From: an uncultured Bacteroidales bacterium
Lineage (GTDB): Bacteria; Bacteroidota; Bacteroidia; Bacteroidales; JAUNSR01
NCBI GenBank assembly: GCA_947074165.1
Contig: CAMTOT010000178.1
Location: forward strand, 1 to 6,262
Direction of reading: 5' to 3'
DNA length: 6,262 nt
Made by a program: the position numbers and the translations under genes. Position 1 is the first letter of the stretch, and every line of letters starts with the position of its first letter. Under the pieces are notes generated by a model. It ran no database searches. It had not been told where the DNA came from and saw nothing but the letters and a program-made list of their open reading frames with translations. This document shows, piece after piece, positions 6,225 through 6,262 of this stretch.

Positions 6225-6262
6225 AGTTAGGGTGTCCCCGGATCATTCGAACAAACAATCGA
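6225..6262. other. Unidentified non-genomic tail
   Basis: These 38 bases lie outside the inverted adapter and so are almost certainly synthetic, perhaps an outer primer or index. I do not recognise the sequence and assign no biology to it. Confidence 0.7.

Noticed and set aside
1..6262. Terminal inverted repeats suggesting a mobile element
   Set aside because: The inverted ends are library adapter sequence; no transposase, integrase or target-site duplication is present.

Overview
The window is one library fragment of about 6.1 kb (positions 48-6178) with Illumina-type adapter sequence still attached at both ends, in inverted orientation (1-47 and 6179-6224), plus an unidentified 38-base tail (6225-6262). 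The biological insert comes from a member of the Bacteroidota, most likely a gut- or rumen-type Bacteroidales (Bacteroides/Prevotella-like). The reasons are: AT-rich DNA; start codons preceded by A/T-rich leaders without a Shine-Dalgarno sequence; a candidate Bacteroides-type promoter; Bacteroidota-style lipoprotein signals; and a type IX secretion-like C-terminal tail. The species cannot be fixed from the sequence.

Layout: (1) 91-1887, plus strand: a complete pectate lyase of the PL1 superfamily, predicted to be a lipoprotein displayed on the cell surface. (2) 1877-1960: a cluster of hairpins and a T-rich terminator shared by two convergent genes. (3) 1972-3354, minus strand: a complete GH28 polygalacturonase lipoprotein with all catalytic motifs intact. 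(4) 3355-3544: a candidate promoter for the GH28 gene and, next to it, a strong intrinsic terminator for the gene upstream. (5) 3545-6157, minus strand: an 870-residue exported protein of unknown function. It has an N-terminal beta-rich region, two copies of a roughly 220-residue alpha/beta domain separated by two chitobiase C-terminal-like (CHB_HEX_C) repeats, and a type IX-like sorting tail.

Taken together the locus looks like part of a pectin (homogalacturonan) utilisation region. The PL1 enzyme would cut polygalacturonan at the outer face of the outer membrane. The GH28 enzyme, whose lipoprotein signal lacks the acidic surface-export residues, would trim the fragments, probably in the periplasm. 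The 870-residue protein may bind or process the same plant polymer outside the cell. No SusC/SusD pair, sensor or transporter lies in the window, so membership of a classical polysaccharide utilisation locus is inferred from enzyme content alone. The most novel element is the duplicated domain of the 870-residue protein, for which I recognise no described function.
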